Origin: a bacterium
Lineage (GTDB): Bacteria > Desulfobacterota > Binatia > DP-6
Assembly (NCBI GenBank): GCA_026129405.1
Contig: JAHCID010000001.1
Location: 1,519,237-1,583,236 of the forward strand
Direction: 5' to 3'
Length of the DNA: 64,000 bases
Part shown: in pieces, positions 62,186 to 64,000 of the stretch
Numbering within the stretch: the first letter of the stretch is position 1
Layout: each line of letters begins with the position of its first letter
Notes under the pieces: generated by a model
The model's input: only the letters and a program-made list of their open reading frames with translations
Told to the model about the DNA's origin: nothing
Databases searched by the model: none
Program-made: the position numbers and the translations under genes

Positions 62186-64000
62186 TCACTGCACCTTGGC
62201 GCTGAAGCCGCCGACGTCGTTCTTCTTGGTGTGGGCGACGCCGAAGGTCGCGTCCCAGCACATGCCGTCGCCGGCGTACAGCTGCGCCACCACCGGCGAC
62301 TGGAACGGCAGCGTCGTGTCGGGCAGCGCGCCGCCCTTCGCCACCACCTTGAAGCTCGCCTTCGGCAGGCTGCTGCCCTTCAAGAGGATCGTGCGCACGC
62401 CGTCGGCGCTGCCGTTGCCCTTGAACTTGAAGCCGCGCGGCGACGCCGCCGAGCCGATCGCGGACCAGGCCGGGCCGGCCGGCACGTCGAGCGCCATCTT
62501 CACGCCCGTGTCGTCGTAGATGCAGAGCTCGTACACCGTGGCGACGCGCGGGTCGCCCAGGTCGGGGATCAGCATCGGGCCGCCCTTCCAGCTCATCTTG
62601 AGGCGGTCGGAGCTGTCGTTGAGGCTGTCCTTCACCTGGAAGGTCACCTTGCTGCCGGCGAGGCAGGCGTTCGACGGCGTGCCGGCGGCCACGCAGCCGA
62701 GCACCGGATCGCAGGTGTCCTGCGTGCAGCGGTTGCCGTCGTCGCAGTCGAGCGGACCCGTGGTGGTGCAGGCGCCGTGGCCGTCGCAGCGATCGAGCGT
62801 GCAGAGATCGCCGTCGGCGTCGCAGGTGCCGCCCGCCGGCGCGTATGCGTCGGCGGGACACGCCTGCCCGGCGGTGCCGCTGCATTTCTCGGCGACGTCG
62901 CAGACGCCGGTCGCCGCGCGGCAGACGGTGCCGTCGGGCTCGACCTGGTTGGCGGGGCACGGCGCGCCCGGGACGGCGGTGCAGCGCTCGGCGGGGTCGC
63001 AGGCGTCGCCCGAGCCGGCGCGGCAGACCGTCGTCGGCGGCGCCACCACGTCGGGCGGGCAGCCCTGGCCGCTGATGCCGGTGCAGCGCTCGGCGGGGTC
63101 GCAGAGGTCGCCCGAGCCGGGGCGGCAGATCACGTTCACCTTGAGCGGTGCGTCGTTCGCCGGGCAGGTCGCACCCGGCACGCCGGTGCAGGCCTCGGGC
63201 TCGTCGCAGAAGGCGCCGGCGACCGACGACGGCCGGCAGATCGTGCCCGCCTTGCCCGGCGCGTCGTCCGGCGGACAGGTGGCGCCGGGGACGCCGGTGC
63301 AGGCCTCGTTCGCGTCGCAGGCGTCGCCCGAGCCGGTGCGGCAGACGACGCCGGCCTTCAGCGGCGCGTCGTCGGCGGGGCAGGTGCCGCCGGCGAGGCC
63401 GGGGCAGTGCTCGTGCGCGTCGCAGGCGTCACCGGAGCCGGGGCGGCAGACGGTCGCGGCCGAGGCGAAGACGTTGGCCGGACAGGTGGCGCCGGGCACG
63501 CCGGTGCAGGTCTCGGCGAGGTCGCACATGTCGCCGCTACCGGCGCGGCAGACGGTCGACGGTGCGGCGACCACGTCGGCCGGGCAGGCGACGCCGGGCA
63601 CGCCGTTGCACAGCTCGTCGGGGTCGCAGACGTCGCCCGAGCCGATGCGGCAGGTGAGGCCGACCTTGCCGGGCGCGTCGTCGGCGGGGCAGGCGGCGGA
63701 GGCCCCGCTGCAGGTCTCGTCGAGGTCGCACGGCGCACCGCCGCCGGCGCGGCAGGTGGTGCCTGCCGTCTTGTACGTGCAGCTCGTGGTGCAGCACGAC
63801 GTCGGCGCGCCGTTCGCGCCGCCCAGGTCGCACTGCTCGCCGGCGGCGGGCTCGCCGATGCCGTTGCCGCACACCGGGATCGGCGACACCGACCAGCCGG
63901 CGTTCGGCAGGTTGTCGTCGAGGATGCGGCCGTTGAAGGTCAGCGCGCGCGCCGTGGCCGCCGCGCCGCCCGCGCCCTGCCAGCCGATGGTCGCCGTCTG
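62186..64000 (-). CDS. secreted Cys-rich repeat protein (5' partial)
   Basis: The minus frame is open to the window edge (start outside). Residues before the repeats read ALTFNGRILDDNLPNAG, then CGNGIGEPAAGEQCDLGG. Nine tandem repeats of about 35 residues follow (CRxGSGDxCDxxExCTGVPGAxCPAD), from about 63760 to 62840, and then a CDADGDLCTLDRCDGHGAC segment. The C-terminal about 150 residues form a beta module ending MCWDATFGV and AKVQ, similar to that of the beta-helix protein at 50162. It is likely extracellular and possibly coexpressed with the next gene. No enzyme motif was seen. Confidence 0.78.
   Translation of the reverse strand, partial: QTATIGWQGAGGAAATARALTFNGRILDDNLPNAGWSVSPIPVCGNGIGEPAAGEQCDLGGANGAPTSCCTTSCTYKTAGTTCRAGGGAPCDLDETCSGASAACPADDAPGKVGLTCRIGSGDVCDPDELCNGVPGVACPADVVAAPSTVCRAGSGDMCDLAETCTGVPGATCPANVFASAATVCRPGSGDACDAHEHCPGLAGGTCPADDAPLKAGVVCRTGSGDACDANEACTGVPGATCPPDDAPGKAGTICRPSSVAGAFCDEPEACTGVPGATCPANDAPLKVNVICRPGSGDLCDPAERCTGISGQGCPPDVVAPPTTVCRAGSGDACDPAERCTAVPGAPCPANQVEPDGTVCRAATGVCDVAEKCSGTAGQACPADAYAPAGGTCDADGDLCTLDRCDGHGACTTTGPLDCDDGNRCTQDTCDPVLGCVAAGTPSNACLAGSKVTFQVKDSLNDSSDRLKMSWKGGPMLIPDLGDPRVATVYELCIYDDTGVKMALDVPAGPAWSAIGSAASPRGFKFKGNGSADGVRTILLKGSSLPKASFKVVAKGGALPDTTLPFQSPVVAQLYAGDGMCWDATFGVAHTKKNDVGGFSAKVQ

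Overview
This window comes from a very GC-rich Gram-negative bacterium. Several traits fit an uncultured delta-proteobacterial-type lineage such as Candidatus Binatia/Binatota or a Myxococcota relative. These are secreted proteins with Thr/Ser-rich linkers (TTTTST type), Myxococcus-type Cys-rich repeats (CGNGxxxxGExCDDGNxxxGDGC), lineage-type Cys-rich N-terminal modules, a multiheme cytochrome operon and outer-membrane proteins ending in Phe. The lineage is inferred from these traits; there is no rRNA or marker gene in the window. No tRNA, rRNA, CRISPR array or intact insertion sequence was recognised.

Layout. 1-7.8 kb: glycan and glycoprotein genes. A FkbM methyltransferase fragment and a secreted saposin-B-like protein lie on +. 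A five-gene minus-strand run follows: GT2 glycosyltransferase, GDP-mannose 3,5-epimerase, polytopic transferase, SAM methyltransferase, and an STT3/PglB/AglB-type oligosaccharyltransferase. 7.8-21 kb: accessory region with gene relics (truncated esterase, amidohydrolase tail, phosphatase-like N-terminus, YcaQ-type fragment), a Phd/VapC toxin-antitoxin pair, a DUF1554-type secreted protein, a large CARDB/NEW3-like secreted protein whose 5' end abuts a second apparently truncated gene, a tandem FGE-fold protein lacking the catalytic cysteines, and a type I arylsulfatase.

21.5-30.3 kb is the most striking part. An AraC regulator is translationally coupled to a run of seven genes: NapC/NirT-type tetraheme, small membrane protein, monoheme cytochrome c, OmcA/MtrC-type decaheme, dodecaheme, DmsE/MtrA-type decaheme lipoprotein, and an MtrB/PioB-type outer-membrane barrel, ending at a GC hairpin. 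Together these encode about 37 heme sites and look like a complete conduit carrying electrons from the quinone pool, across the periplasm and outer membrane, to the cell surface. The surface decaheme carries a Cys-rich N-terminal module and a Thr linker not found in the Shewanella proteins.

30.3-43.8 kb: sulfatase-superfamily protein, PPOx-fold protein, polyphosphate kinase 1, a PAS/GAF histidine kinase, LLM flavin oxidoreductase, enoyl-CoA hydratase with no stop in its frame, and a two-component island (split NtrC-like regulator, FixJ-like regulator, FixL/TodS-like kinase). 44-48.6 kb: a coupled operon of GT39-like transferase, Asp/Asn beta-hydroxylase and RlmN, convergent with an acyltransferase. 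48.6-64 kb: mostly exported Cys-rich or repeat proteins (beta-helix, ELWxSDGT propeller-like protein, eight DUF4215-type repeats, nine CRxGSGDxCD repeats), plus an AarF/UbiB kinase and a Slp lipoprotein. Two of the exported proteins appear to share a C-terminal beta-rich module.
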